NCBI GenBank assembly: GCA_002148405.1
Contig: MUGG01000104.1
Location: 1-63,667, forward strand
Direction of reading: 5' to 3'
DNA: 63,667 nt
Source of the DNA: Alkalinema sp. CACIAM 70d
GTDB lineage: Bacteria > Cyanobacteriota > Cyanobacteriia > Leptolyngbyales > Leptolyngbyaceae
In this document: one piece after another, positions 16,260 to 29,500 of the stretch
Layout of the letters: each line of letters starts with the position of its first letter
How positions within the stretch are numbered: position 1 is the first letter of the stretch
The notes under the pieces: model-generated
Database searches by the model: none
Told to the model about the DNA's origin: nothing
The model's input: the letters and a program-made list of their open reading frames with translations, nothing else
Translations under genes and position numbers: made by a program

Positions 16260-16817
16260 ATGCAACCACACCAGCAATTTTCACTCCGATCCACTGGCAG
16301 CCGTTTGTCTTCACATCTTTGGTTGTTAGTCGTGCTAGGAATATTACTCACAATTGGTCTGGGATACCTTCCTCTCGATGCTCAAATCCCTAGCATTCCA
16401 GAAACTGTTAGTCGTTGTATTCCTCAACAAACCCGACAGCCGATTGTCCGAAGTGAGCTAATCGGCTCTAGTCGCTTGCAGGGCAAGGATTATTATCTAC
16501 TGGCAACCTACATCGAAAATAACCAACAGCCGACTAATCTAATCATCTCAGTTACAAATGGATGCTGTGAGAAATTGTTCTTTAACCCAATGGGCGATCG
16601 CGTTCCCTTTTCCAGTGTCGTTCCTCGATCGATTGCTCAACAATTGACGCTGGCACAATACCAACGCGAAATTCAGCGCATTGGTAAAGACCGCTTTCAG
16701 CAACAGGTCAGCCAGGGTGCTGCTGCCACCCGAAATCCTACCTGGTTTACTGAGGAAGTCTGGGCACTCCGGCAGTTGGGTATTACCGTTCCCACCAATG
16801 TTCAGGTGCAACAGTGA
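16260..16817 (+). CDS. Membrane-anchored/secreted protein of the envelope cluster
   Basis: The 185-residue product begins at an ATG with a strong ribosome binding site (GGGAGG, seven bases upstream), 13 bases after the hydrolase gene. One hydrophobic segment (LWLLVVLGILLTIGLGYL, residues 20-37) is followed by LDAQ, so it is a signal peptide or N-terminal anchor. The rest is predicted periplasmic with cysteines (SRCIPQQT, NGCCEK) that could form disulfides. It ends in a Gln-rich tail. No family recognised. The position suggests a subunit of the same envelope or transfer apparatus. Confidence 0.65.
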   Translation: MQPHQQFSLRSTGSRLSSHLWLLVVLGILLTIGLGYLPLDAQIPSIPETVSRCIPQQTRQPIVRSELIGSSRLQGKDYYLLATYIENNQQPTNLIISVTNGCCEKLFFNPMGDRVPFSSVVPRSIAQQLTLAQYQREIQRIGKDRFQQQVSQGAAATRNPTWFTEEVWALRQLGITVPTNVQVQQ

Positions 16818-16842
16818 GTTCAAGTTGGAGAAAATATCCACT

Positions 16843-17481
16843 ATGACCGATTCATCAGCAAAACTAACTCTAACTCAGCCACAGGAAAGGAATGTAACTA
16901 CCCTTCCTACACCACCTCGTTGGCTATTTCAAATCGGGTATTGGTTTCGCATTGGCTTTAGTCTTTTTCTGCTTTTGTCCATATTCATTGGTGTAGCAGG
17001 TTGTAGTTCTAGTACGGCAACGGTTCCCTGGCAAAAAGCAACAGCAGTAGTCCCTGAAGCTGTTATAGAACAAGTGATTCAGTCAAATACTGACATGGAT
17101 GTGGCACAGGCAAAAAAAACCTTGCTTGCCTGGTCTGTAGACGGAAAAGAAGACAAATTGACGCTCTTCAATTTCAACACCCCCAACTTATGCGGAGCTT
17201 TGGGTTGTCTCTACACTGGCTATTGGTTGAGGGAGAATCAATCCGCAGTAGAGGTATTCCAAAGCTATCTCAACCCCAATCTTCCAGCCAATAAGCCTCT
17301 GATTCAGGTGGGAGACGATCGGGGTCAGGCTTTGCCCTGTTTGGAGGTGTTACAGATGGAGGGCAATTCTCTCCGAGACGGCAAAGCCGAACGCTTACGG
17401 CAGTTGAATTATTGTTTTAATGGCGATCGTTATCAGCTCGCCGATAGTCAAATTTCTAGCTTTAAGCATAAGGAGCGGTAA
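16843..17481 (+). CDS. Predicted lipoprotein of the envelope cluster
   Basis: The 212-residue product starts at the ATG at 16843, behind TTGGAG. A hydrophobic stretch (FRIGFSLFLLLSIFIGVAGC, about residues 31-50) ends in a lipobox (VAGC), preceded by an unusually long 30-residue polar lead. The mature part contains LLAWSVDGKEDKLTLFNF, NLCGALGCLYTGYW and a Cys near the end (LNYCFNGDRY). The frame is open much further upstream, but those codons overlap the previous gene. Function unknown; possibly a structural lipoprotein of the transfer system. It is the last gene before the convergent giant RTX gene. Confidence 0.65.
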   Translation: MTDSSAKLTLTQPQERNVTTLPTPPRWLFQIGYWFRIGFSLFLLLSIFIGVAGCSSSTATVPWQKATAVVPEAVIEQVIQSNTDMDVAQAKKTLLAWSVDGKEDKLTLFNFNTPNLCGALGCLYTGYWLRENQSAVEVFQSYLNPNLPANKPLIQVGDDRGQALPCLEVLQMEGNSLRDGKAERLRQLNYCFNGDRYQLADSQISSFKHKER

Positions 17482-17590
17482 CTAAAGTTGTGGAATGCTT
17501 GGGAAAAGCTAAGGGTAAGGCGGACAAAATAATTGCACGTTACAACCTCTGGAAGAAAGAACCACGATTGTTGTGAATTCACTGCCAATT

Positions 17591-20500
17591 CTAGCTAAAC
17601 AAGAAATGGGTTGTGTTTCCCATAGCAATGTTGAGGCCAAGGTGGTCTGGCGTAAAACCAGTAATTCCATTCAATTTCAAGAGTGTATAACCAGAGCCAA
17701 AACCTGAATTACCTCCAATTCCGTCGCTTAATCGGAACCAGGTGCTACTGCCGTTCACCACCACGTCAATCGCGGGAATATCTTCAAAGCGAAGTAAATC
17801 ACCTCCTCCTCCACGAGTAAATTCGTTGATCGTATCGCTACCGTCACCACTGCGATAGACTACAGTGTCCATTTGATGATCTACTCCCAGGTAAAGGGTA
17901 TCATTCCCAGCACCACCAACGAGAATATCGGCACCTCTACCTCCATAAAGGGTATCATTACCACTACCACCTCGCAGAAGATCATCACCGCTGAGACCAT
18001 TGATAATATCGTTTCCACCCTGTCCATTGATGACATCATTCGAGTTATCCAATCCGCAAACTTGATTATTGAGATCATTCAAAAAGGTGACCGTGTTGCG
18101 GTTCCCTATGGCGTGTTGAACAAAATCAGCATTCAAGACATCAAAGCTGTCTGCAGGGCTAGTTTGACCATCAAACAGGATGTTGGCCAAGTCAACTGTG
18201 GCTCCAGTACTTTTCCGCAGGTTATCCAGGTTTTCGAGTTGGAAGTTTTGGAGAACAACTTTGGTATTCGATACTCCATCAAAGGTAATTTCCAGATCCG
18301 AGCCATTCTGATTCAGAAGCATGTTTCGGGCGGTTAAACCCTCACCTTTAAATTGAAGAACATCAGCTTCTGAGAGAATTGATTGAGAGGGGTTGATACC
18401 TTTACCAATACCCCTAAAGTCAGTGACCGTATCCATTCCATCACCAAGATAGAAAATGAACCGATCTTGATCAGAGCCACCTGTCAGTAGGTCGTCATCC
18501 TCGCCACCATAAAGGGTATCATTACCCTTCCCGCCATCGAGAATATCGTGACCACCATAACCCTTGAGCAGATCGTTTCCCTTAAGTCCACGGAGGTTGT
18601 CATCTCCTGGCGTACCGTTGAGGGTGTCTGAGCGCTTAGTTCCATCGCGAGTGAGTCCAACGGCAATGGTTACTTTTCCATTATCTGTACCACCACGATC
18701 GTCGTTGAGGGTATAGTCGAAGCTAGCATTACCACTGAAGTTGGGATTTGGAGTGAAAAGAACATTACCATCAGCATTGAGTTTAACTGTCCCATTGCTG
18801 GGGTGAGTGACTGCGGTAATTGTCAGCGGGTCACCATCCGGATCGGTGTCGTTAGCAAGAAGAGCCGAGGCGAAGATTAGTTTTGGATTACTCTGGTTGG
18901 CAGTAACCAAATCGTCCTTGGCAATGGGAGATTGGTTGATGACAATTGCTGGCGCTCCTGGATCGGTGATGCTACCGTTTGCTGCTAAGTCTCCGTCACC
19001 TCGCTGACCATCGACAAAGTGGAGTGTAATTTGATTTCCATTGATTTCTGCACCCGTTGTCCCATCAAAGAGGAACTCGTACCAATGATTCGTTGGATTA
19101 TCTGGAGTAGAACCAAACTTGTAGTAAGTATTGACAGTTACTCCTAGATCCAGGAGGAGCCTGACCGTAGTAGCGCTACCTGCTGCCAGGTTGTGAATTT
19201 GGAAGGGCAGGAAGCCGATGGGGAATTCAACATTGGCTGGAGTATTGCCAGGGGAGGGATTATTCGTGGCTTGGACATTGGTAAGAGCAATCCCATCGGG
19301 CGCAACCAGGGTAACGTAGCTTCCGGTGATAACGTTGGGTAATGAGGTAACGTTCAGTTGGATATTGTCAGGTATGCTGTCTTGATTGCCATCTCCGTTA
19401 TGGGGAGCAGCGTTTTCCACAAGATTGCTAACCCCATCCAGGTCGAAATCAGATTCATTTTGATAAGATCCAGCGACTTCTAAACGTGCGCTATGAATAA
19501 TGGCATCGTCTGCATAGACAATATTCAGATCACCATCTAGCAATAGGTCTTTGAGATTTTCTTTGCCAGCATTTGTATCTATGTTCAACAAGTCGAAGGT
19601 AACCGTCTGGCGAGTTCCAGATGGGATTTTGCTTAATAAAGCATTGCCGTAGGACTTGACACCCCGCATACTATTGTTGTCAGCAAATAGTAATTCATCT
19701 GTTTCAATTAACTCCTCTCCCGCTGTTAAATCTAGAGTCAGACGGGCAGATTGAATCGATTTGAAGATGGGGAATGTAAAAGAGAAGGGAACGAGTTCGT
19801 TAATTCCATCTCCTGATCCTTCACCGATATTGGTGCCATTGAATCCGATGAGCGGGTCAGTCCCTTTTACGGTTGGGATATAGGCGGTCAGTTCAGGGGA
19901 AATAGGTGGTGTGTTACTGGTCAGAGTAATGTCTAAAGGCACTACGAAGTCAGTAGTGGATAGATCGGCTGCTTTGACGTTTTGTAATATCGTCAGCAGT
20001 TCATTTGTACTATTAATATGAATCAATGTGTTGTTAGCATTGGCACCTGAACCTTGAGTAATGTCTAGCTGCTCATAGGTTAATCCGTTTGTGAGTTGAA
20101 CCTGGTCTTCACCGATCTTGAAGTCGGTGATCGTGTCAGTGCCATAATTGGGAGCAAGGACGAAGAGATCCCGACCTAAACCACCTGTGAGAGTATCGGA
20201 GCCAAGACCGCCATCTAGTTTGTCGTCCCCACCCTGCCCATAGAGAGTATCATTGCCAGCACCACCACTAATTTTATCGTTACTTCCTTGGTTTGAAGAC
20301 CTAATGTTGTACAAGTAGGCAGCACCTCCTGATTTCGTGGCGGTACTATCATAGGGGGCACCGATCAGGGCATGGTTTTCGGAAAGACCAACTGGTAACG
20401 AGAAGCCAAACAAGTCGCCTGCTGCTGGAGTTGGGTTGGGAATAGTATTTAATAAGTCGCCTGTATTTAAGTCAAATAGGTACGCAGCACCACTCGTTGA

Positions 20501-23500
20501 AGCTTGTGAACCATTCCAGGGTTCCGTGATTAGGGCTTGATTTTGGGAAAGCGCAACTGAATAACCAAATCCTCCTGCCTGTGATGTTGTTGGGCTAGTA
20601 AATGTTTTTAGCAGTTCGCCTGTATTGGCATCAAACAGGTAGGCAGCACCGCTATTAGACTTTCCATTTTGATCTACAAAGTGATCACCAATCAGGACTG
20701 AATCACCCAACAGAGCCACTGAAGTACCAAATTCCTCACCGATTTCAGGGGTTGGACTGTAAAAAGACTGCAATAATTCACCCGTTTTAACATTGAATAG
20801 GTAAGCAGCACCGCTATCGTTTGTTCCTGCATCGTCTGCACTAATTAGTACTCGATCTCCTGACATAGCAACAGCAAATCCAAATCTATCACCTGCTTCT
20901 AAATTGGGATGATGGAACGTATTAATGAGTTTTCCGGTGTTGACGTTGAATAAATAAGCGGCCCCAGTATCTGTTCCTTTTGTGTCATCTGCAAACGCTC
21001 CAATAAGGGCATATTGATTGGAAACGGAGATCGAATAAGCAAACCAGTCTTGATAAGATTGATTGGGATTATTGAAGGTCTGCAACAAGTTACCTGTATT
21101 AATGTCGTACAAGTAAGCAGAGCCGGTGTAGGCAAGATCTCTAAATTCACCAATGAGTGTGTAGTTTCCAGCAATAGCAACAGCACTACCAAATCGATCT
21201 ACGTCTCTGACAGTTGGATCAACAAAGGTTTGTCGGAGGTTGCCACTGCTGACATCAAATAGGTAGGCAGCATCGCCATAGTAAGTACCGACTAATGCAT
21301 TATCACCTGAGATAGCGGTAGAGATCCCAAATAGATCACCAATGAATTCTGATATGTGGGGATTAGGATTTAGGTATTTGTGTAAAAGTTCAACGGTTGA
21401 GGTCGAGGAGTCACCCCAGATAACATCATCACCATCGCCACCAGAGATGATGTTAGAGCCCTGATTACCAGTTAAAGTGTCGTTGTGGCCCGAGCCAATC
21501 AGATTTTCAGCATTACTAATTTGATCGCCCTCAGCATGACCACCAGAAGCCTGTCCAGTTTCCAGGTTGACATTGACGGCTTCGGGAGAGGTTTCGTAGG
21601 AGATAGTATCAATTCCATCGCCACCATCCAGCGTATCACTGCCACCGAGTCCGAACAGGATATCGTTACCACTGCTGCCTTCTAAGCGGTTAGGCTGATT
21701 GTCGCCTTCTATGCGATCCGCCAGATTGGAACCAATGACATTTTCAATAGAGATCAGTGTGGTGTTCCTTTCACCATCTGTTGCAGAGCCATCCTTAAGG
21801 CTAACGGTGATGCTGCGGGATGTCTCCTGGTAATCAACGGTGTCGTTACCAAAGCCGCCATCGATCGTGGAATCCCTGCCTAACCCCAGGAATGAGTCAT
21901 CAAAGTTGGAACCAATAATCTTTTCGATGGTGATCAGGCGATCGCCCTCGGCATATCCCCTGGAGCCTGTTCCAGTTTCTAGATTGATTGTAATCGCCTC
22001 AGTGGAATCACGATAAGAGGCAATATCAAAGCCCTCGCCACCTTCAAGCACATCACTGCCCAATCCACCCTGGAGGAAATCGTTGCCTGCACCACCCTGA
22101 ATGGTGTCATTACCTGCACACCCATAAAGGGTGTCAGTTTCGCCACCGCCCTCAATAAAGTCGGCACCTGCTAATCCCCAGATCGTATTGGGTTTGTTGT
22201 CTCCAATGAGAGTGTCTGTTTCATTCGCTTGATCAGAGCCTTCCAGATTTTCAAAATTCGTAATCTGGTCACCCTGAGCATCACCTGTGTATCCTTGTCC
22301 ATCAGCAAGGCTAACAGTCACTCCTACTAAGGAACTTTTGTAGGAAAGGGTATCAATGTCTGGAGTGTTATCCTTGTCTACACCTCCATCTAAAATGTCT
22401 TCACCGGCACCACCTTCAATCGTGTCGCTGCCTTCACCACCATTGATAACGTTGATGTTCTCATCACCTTTCAGATTGTCGTTCTGGCCAGAGCCGATGA
22501 TATTCTCAATGTCATCCGCCAGAGTATCGCCTTCTGCTTCACCACCTTTGCCTTTGTTGTCACCCGTTGCCAGACTGACAGTAACGCCAGCAGGCGAGTT
22601 TTGATAGGTAATGGTGTCAATGCCATCCCCACCTGAGAGTTTATCGGCTCCTGATCCTCCCTCTAGCAGATCGTCGCCGCCCAATCCATAGATTTCATCG
22701 TTGCCACCATAGCCCCAAATCTTATTGGCGACATTGCTACCTTCAAGCGTGTCGTTGTAGGAGGTTGCTTGAATATTTTCGATGCCGTCGTCGTAGGTAT
22801 CTTCAAGATTGTCATCGGAAGAGTTTGTATCTCTACCCGCATAGGCAAATTGGCCTTTGCCACTGGCTTGAGGCAAGGTGCTGGTAGTGGCCAAGGTGGC
22901 GAACAGTCCCTGAGCGGATTGTTTCTCAGTTTCGCCAAAGATTTTTTCATAATCGGTGTAGGAGACAGTATCATTTCCGGCTCCGCCTTTCAGGATGTTG
23001 GTTCCGGTGCCACCACTGATCCAGTCGTCGCCTTCTTCTCCTTCGATTTCGTCGTTTCCGGCTTTACCCGTCAGGGTGTCATTTCCGGCACGACCATAGA
23101 TCAGGTCATCCCGAATCCCACCGATCAAAGTATTGGGTTGTTCATTCCCAATCAGCCAGTTGGCAACCGGTTTTGTTGGGTCATTGGGATTCGTAAATTT
23201 AGCCTCTCCTTTTTCAGACCCGATGATGCTTTCGTCGTCTGTATAGGTGTCTCCCGCAGCATAACCTTCCAAACCGGGCTGATTGGGTTGCGACAAATCG
23301 ACTTTAACCCCCTGAGGCGAGAGACTGTAATCGACGGTGTCTGCTCCAGTTCCGCCGTCAAAGTCTTCAAAAGATGCATTGGCGATAAAGGTATCGTTGC
23401 CACCTTTGCCTTCAAGAGTTTCCCTAAGGGTGGTGTCTGATTCAGAACTTACTCCTAGCGCATTCAGAATGTTGTTCTGATCGTTGCCGATAATTTGATC

Positions 23501-26500
23501 GGAGAAATAGGTGCCATTAATCTGCTCAATGTCTTTGAGTTTATCTTGATCAACGAGATCGCCTGTCGTTCGGTCAGTGGCTGTGAGGGTAACAAAACCA
23601 TCAGTGCCCGGTTCAGACAGTTCGATCTTCACGCCTTGTGTTAGGACTTCATAGCTGGCAACATCGCGGTTCCCTTTAGCAAGAGAAGTTTCCCCCGTAG
23701 CAAGGGAAGCGTTTTCAGCTTTGGCACGATCCTCTTCCTCTGGGGTGAAGTCTCCATAAAGCCAATCTTGACCTAAACCACCGATAAGATAATCGTTGCC
23801 TGAATTTCCTACCAATCTATTAACAGTGTCATTTCCTTCAAGCACATCGTTGTAGCGTGAACCATCCAGATTTTCGATCAATTCAATTCGATCTAATACA
23901 TCATCAGTTGTGAGAATTGTAGACAGGCTATAGCGATCTTTTAGGGATTGTTGAAATTCATTTGGATTTTCATTGGTGTCAAAGACAACACCTTCAAGAG
24001 CGATCCGGATCGCATCTCGACTAATTGCTCCTTGGGATAATTGATTCTGATAAATCTCTAACAACTGGTTAGATAAACCTTTAGAAATAAATTTATCAAG
24101 GTTTAGGACGTTAAGTTCTCGTAGAGCAGTTAGCAGCTTGACTTGCCAATCAGGAGCTTTATACTGGGCAAGTTGAGTTTCGCTTAATCCAAAACTAATT
24201 GTATCTGTACCCAACACAGCTTGGGAAGTTGGGAGATTGGTTAGTAGCCCCTGATTATTGAGAGTTGTTAAAACATTTTCAAGGTTTGTTCGTAATTGGT
24301 TCGATTGAGTATTAACCAAGTTTTGGACAATAGAGGTTGGAACTAATTTTTCCAGATCGAGCAATCCTAGCTGATTGAGTGCATCAAAAAGTTTTGATCG
24401 TAGTTCTGAATTTGTTAGCGGTTTGGGTAGTTCACCCATGAAATTAACGACAAGGGTGAGTTTGCCAAAATCAGTCGTATCGCCTCCGGCAACGCCAAAG
24501 CTTCCCGTCCAGCCTTGTGGAACTCGATCCAAGCCATAGGATTGGGCTAAGGTTTTGCCTTCACGTGTTTGGCTGTTTGGCAGGAGAATGCTATGCTGTC
24601 CATTCTTGGTATTCTGGGCAATAAGGCTGTTTTCCTGGAGAGTTGCGAAAACACCAATCTCAGTCACTTCTTCAGTGTTACCGGGAGCTTTTAGATAATC
24701 GGCGTAGGAAGCTGTGTCGCCAATTTCCTGGTTAGAGCCACCAATCAGAGTATTTTGTCCAGTACCACCTAATAGGGTGTCATCGCCTTCTGCGCCCTCA
24801 AGGCGATCGTTACCTCCAATTCCTCGTAAAATATTGGCATCGGCATTGCCCTTGAGAGTATCATTTCCATTCTCAGTACCCTCAACATTTTCGATACTTC
24901 TGAGAGTATCTGTAAAATCGCGAATGATTCCGTTAACGACTTCCTTACCTGTAGCGGTACCTGCCGCCAGATCAACGGTAACACCTGGTTTATAATTAAC
25001 TGTTATTTCTCCTGGTTCAGAGTTGTCGTAAGAGGTTGAATCAATACCATCTTTCCCATCAAGAGTATCGTCACCAATACCACCAATGAGTAGATCATCT
25101 CCTGCACCGCCAATCAGGGTGTCATCGCCTTCTCCACCCTCGACCTTGTAGGGCTTCCAGATTTTCTCCACAGCGTCGTACTCGTTGTAACCCACAATTT
25201 TGTCTGCATACTTGGAGCCAACGATTCGCTCAATGCTGCTAAAGGTATCTCCATCCGCATCACCCGTGAAAGTTTGATTTTCAAAATCAATAGTTACACC
25301 CTGGCTGGCTGTTTCATAGCTAGCGGTATCAAATCCTGGACCACCATTCAGGGTGTCTGCCCCCAAACCACCAATCAGGTCGTCGTCACCCTCTCCACCA
25401 TTCAGGACATCATTTCCGGCTTGTCCCTTGATGAAATCATTTCCAGCACGACCATCGAGGGTATCGTTCAGGCTGGTTCCATCCATGCGATCGGCGCGAC
25501 TGGAACCCACGAAATTCAGAGCACCTGTTAAATCTTGCAGGTAACTCAGCGTTGTTTGTTCTACTTTTGGTGTCGGAGTGCCCGTTGCTGAATCATCCAT
25601 CTCAGCGTTGTCATCCTGACCTAGATTGTTGTACTGATTTGAAATGGTAATGTGGTCTTCGCTATCGCCAAAGTACAGTTCCAGATTGGGGCTGTCGATG
25701 GGGCGGCCTGCCCGGACTTCAGTGTTAGCAGCACCCAGGATATTGAGGATATCAGTGCCTTCGCCTGCTTTTTCATTGATGATATCCTTGCCAGGATTGG
25801 GAGATTGAGTGAGATCGTAGAGATAGGTATCATTGTCCTCCCCGCCTTCGAGGGTATCATCACCGCTTCCACCATCCAGGCTGTCATTCCCCTGGTTGCC
25901 TTTGAGCAGGTCATTACCGGCTCCACCGCGCAGTATGTCATTGCCAGTTCCACCGCGCAGTTCATCGCCATTGTCGCCGCCATCCAGGAGATCATCTTTA
26001 CTGCCGCCCCGAAGAAAATCGGTACCCTTGCCACCATACAACTCTGCTGAAACTGTAACTAATTGCCCATCTACCAAAGGCAGACCATCCAAAGATTCCT
26101 TCCTCGGATCGAGGTCGATGATGTCGCGCCCATCACCACCGATGCCGACAATCTTACTAACCTGAGCAGCATTAAACGTGTCATTATCCTTAACCTCAAA
26201 GGCCTGGACTGTAATCGTCTCTCCGACTTGAGAAATCCCAAATTCTTCTGATGTCTCCAATGGGTTGACATTACGCAGGGAAGCATTTGGCCCAAGATAG
26301 AGCAGGAGAGTACCATCATTTAGTGCAGCTAACGTTGGATTAGGAGGCACTGTTGTTGCAAGCTGAGCAGGCTTATTCGGATTGAATTCGCATCCAGCAC
26401 TAAAGTCAACCAGTGATACGGTTGGGCTATCCCATCGTTTGGTGTAGCTGAAAGGACCCCAGCCTACTTTTACGCGGGCACCAAATCCCGCAGAGATGTC

Positions 26501-29500
26501 ACCATTTAGATTGAACAAGCACAGGGGATTGAATTCGATGATATCAACAACTTCATCTCCGTAGAGCTTACCTAAGTTGTCTGTGTTATCTGGATCATTC
26601 AGATCTAGACCCAGGGTGGCAAGGATGCGACCAAAGACATCGGCAGCAGCAATGACAACATCCAGACCTGCCCCAACCCTCAATTCTCCAGTGAGGGCTA
26701 TCTCGTTGATGTCCTGCCCATCTTTGTAGTCACGTAGATAGAAGCCGTTAAACGCTTCGAGGGCACCTTGATAATTATTTCCGATCGGGGAAAGGCTCAG
26801 GTCTGGTGTGCTGATGTCTCCATCTGGACCTTTTAGGAAGCTAGCTAATCCTCTGGTGTCATAGCCAACCCCAAAATCGAGGTTAATGCCTAAAGAACCT
26901 CCAAAGGTGGCTACGATCGGTCCCCAGATACGAATATTGGTGTCAAAGTCCAGCCCTGCTGAGAGCGTGGGTATGTCGAATTTAAAGATATCAACATCCT
27001 GTCCGAAGAGGAGACCTAAAGCAGAGGATGGATTGGTAAAGAGTGGAAAGTCTAAGTTCCCTTTCCCCTTCGTAAGGAATGTGGCAACCTCAAACGAGGG
27101 ATCGCTCGGTTTGCTAGCCAGACTACCAAGGAAGGTGTTAACGCCATTCTGGAGGCTCTGAGCAATTTCACCGTTTAATTTAGATATATACTCATTGGTC
27201 GAGTTTGGATCTGTTGAAACTTTAAATAAGTCTGGATTGAGAAGTTTTTGATAGTCAAGCCCAATACCTGGTTGGGTATTAGAACCATTACCAAAGTCAA
27301 GCAAGCTAGTGATCGGAATCGTGATGTTGCCTGAAATATTACCGAGTTGAGTCACAAAGTCAGAAATATTGTCAATTGTGCTTATAACATCAGCGAGTTT
27401 TGTGAAATTTGCCCGTTTCTTCTGGTCGGTCACTAGGCCTAGTCCCAGATCGATCAGGGTGATGTGCTCATCTCCATTAGGTCCTGGATAAACATCAAAT
27501 AAGCTTTGCAATTTTAAGTCTTCGAGAAACTTGATGGGTTTGGTTAATACGCCAGTGACTTGTCCAATAGGTTCAAAGATAGGCTTAACTTGAGCAACAA
27601 TTGGTTCCAAGGCATCACTAATGGAGTTGCCAAGATTGAGTTCGACATCCTTGTAACCACCGCTAAAACCACCATTGGCATCCCAACTTAGACGAAGCTC
27701 AGTCTGAATACGAGGAAGTTCAAGTGTATATTCCTTGCCGCCTAAGAAGTTGGAGGGGAATTTTAGAGGTATTGCAAAGTCTCTAGAATCATTGGGATCG
27801 TCAAAGCCCGCTGTCATATCTAGATTAAGGTTGCCAGAAAGCTTCCAATCAGGAGTAACTGTTAACTGCCCAAGTTCTGATAAAGTTAGCTGATCTCCTG
27901 CATCCGAGCTGTCTTTAAGATCAACAGAGAATGATGCCTTAATGTTGGTACTAGGATCGTTTGGATTAGTCGGATCTGTTTTAGCATCATTTGCAGTTAG
28001 TTTAAGGAAACCTAAATGTCCTTCGACAGAATTCGTTTGATTCTCAGGTTTTAGCAAAGATGCAGTGAGATCGAGGCTTAATTCATCTGGGTCAGAAGTA
28101 TCAAAGAAAAATTCTGGTAATGCGGTGCCTTGCCCCAAGTTAAGCCCAAAGCCAAGATCAAAATTAGCATCTAACTTAACTTGAGCACCACCATCAACAT
28201 TAAGCCCAAGAGCTGGAATGCCAATTGCTTTATCAATGCGAGAAGCAAAATTTCGAGTTGTTCCTAGATTAAGATCAAATTTGATTAGGTTTGGATCATT
28301 ATTGTTGATAAAGACATCCCTAACATCTGGAATATTATCTGGATCTGCATTAGGATCATGTTCTTTTAGAATATTAAGCCCACTAGGACCAATGGCATCA
28401 AAAACAGCTTGCTGTATAGGCTGAAATACATCAGCAGCTAGACTGTTGATTTTTGCATCAACTATTGAGTATATTTTACCGATAAAGACTTCTGAATCAA
28501 TTTCCTGTAAGTTAATTTTGAAAGTATCATTAATTGCTCCGGTAATTACACTCTTTAACTGATCTGAGTTAGGATCTGAACCACTCAAAGAATTTAAGTT
28601 TGTTAGCAGGTTGCTTAGAAAAGTAATTATTTCGATGCTACTTGGTTGGAAATCTCTTGAATCACCTAAAGCTTCAACAATGATCTCCTTAATAGGTTGA
28701 AGGTTCTTGGATATTAAATTATCTATTTTAGATTGAATTTCAGCTGGAAATTGAGAGAGCAATTGAATTGCTGACTGAAATTCGTCTGAGAAAGAAGAAA
28801 AACCACCAATTTTCTGCACCTGAGCTGATAACCTAGGCTGTTGAGATGTTGTATTTAGATTGCCAAGAATTGGTAAAGATACACCATTTATCTCAGTACT
28901 AAGTTCACTCTGAGTTTCATTTGTTATGCCAATTAAACTGCCAAGACCATCTTTAATCGGAGTCCAAGTGTCCTTGATGATACCCAGGAAGCTATTTAGT
29001 CCACGTCTAGACTCCTCAACAATTGCTTTTCTCCAATCACTCAAATTTGGATCTTTAATGTCATTTAGAAAATTCTCCCATTGCCGCTCTAATTCTATAC
29101 TTCCTCCTATAGCTTGTCTTAAATTTTCAACTCCAGCCCTCGTGTTTAGAGCATTCTCAACAATCAAGTTTGTAATAAGTGGATATTTGGTAGCAAACGT
29201 TGCTGCTAATGAGACAAGTCTTAGAAAGCGATTATAGTCTGGATCGTTGTAACTAAAAGAAGGCTGACTTAGATCTAGGATAGGTGATTCAATAACCTTA
29301 ACTGAACTATTAGACTGACCGCTAACAAGAGGGTCTAGAAGGTTTGGTCTTGTGTGTTTGTCTAAAACTGGAACAAAAGATTGGATTCCCTCACTTGGAT
29401 AAGACAATAAATAAGAATTACCCGGCAAATACCCTTCTCCTGCTAGGCTAACCAAATCTCCAGAAATAATAAAATGAGTTACGCTATTTGAGTCCCCTTT

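Noticed and set aside
19900..26000. Repetitive DNA that could suggest a CRISPR array
   Set aside because: The repeats are in frame, vary in sequence, encode GGxGxD nonapeptides and have no spacer-repeat pattern.
17873..26319. Many short frames opposite the giant RTX gene
   Set aside because: RTX repeats have regular codon patterns that leave other frames open. None has a ribosome site plus a plausible protein.
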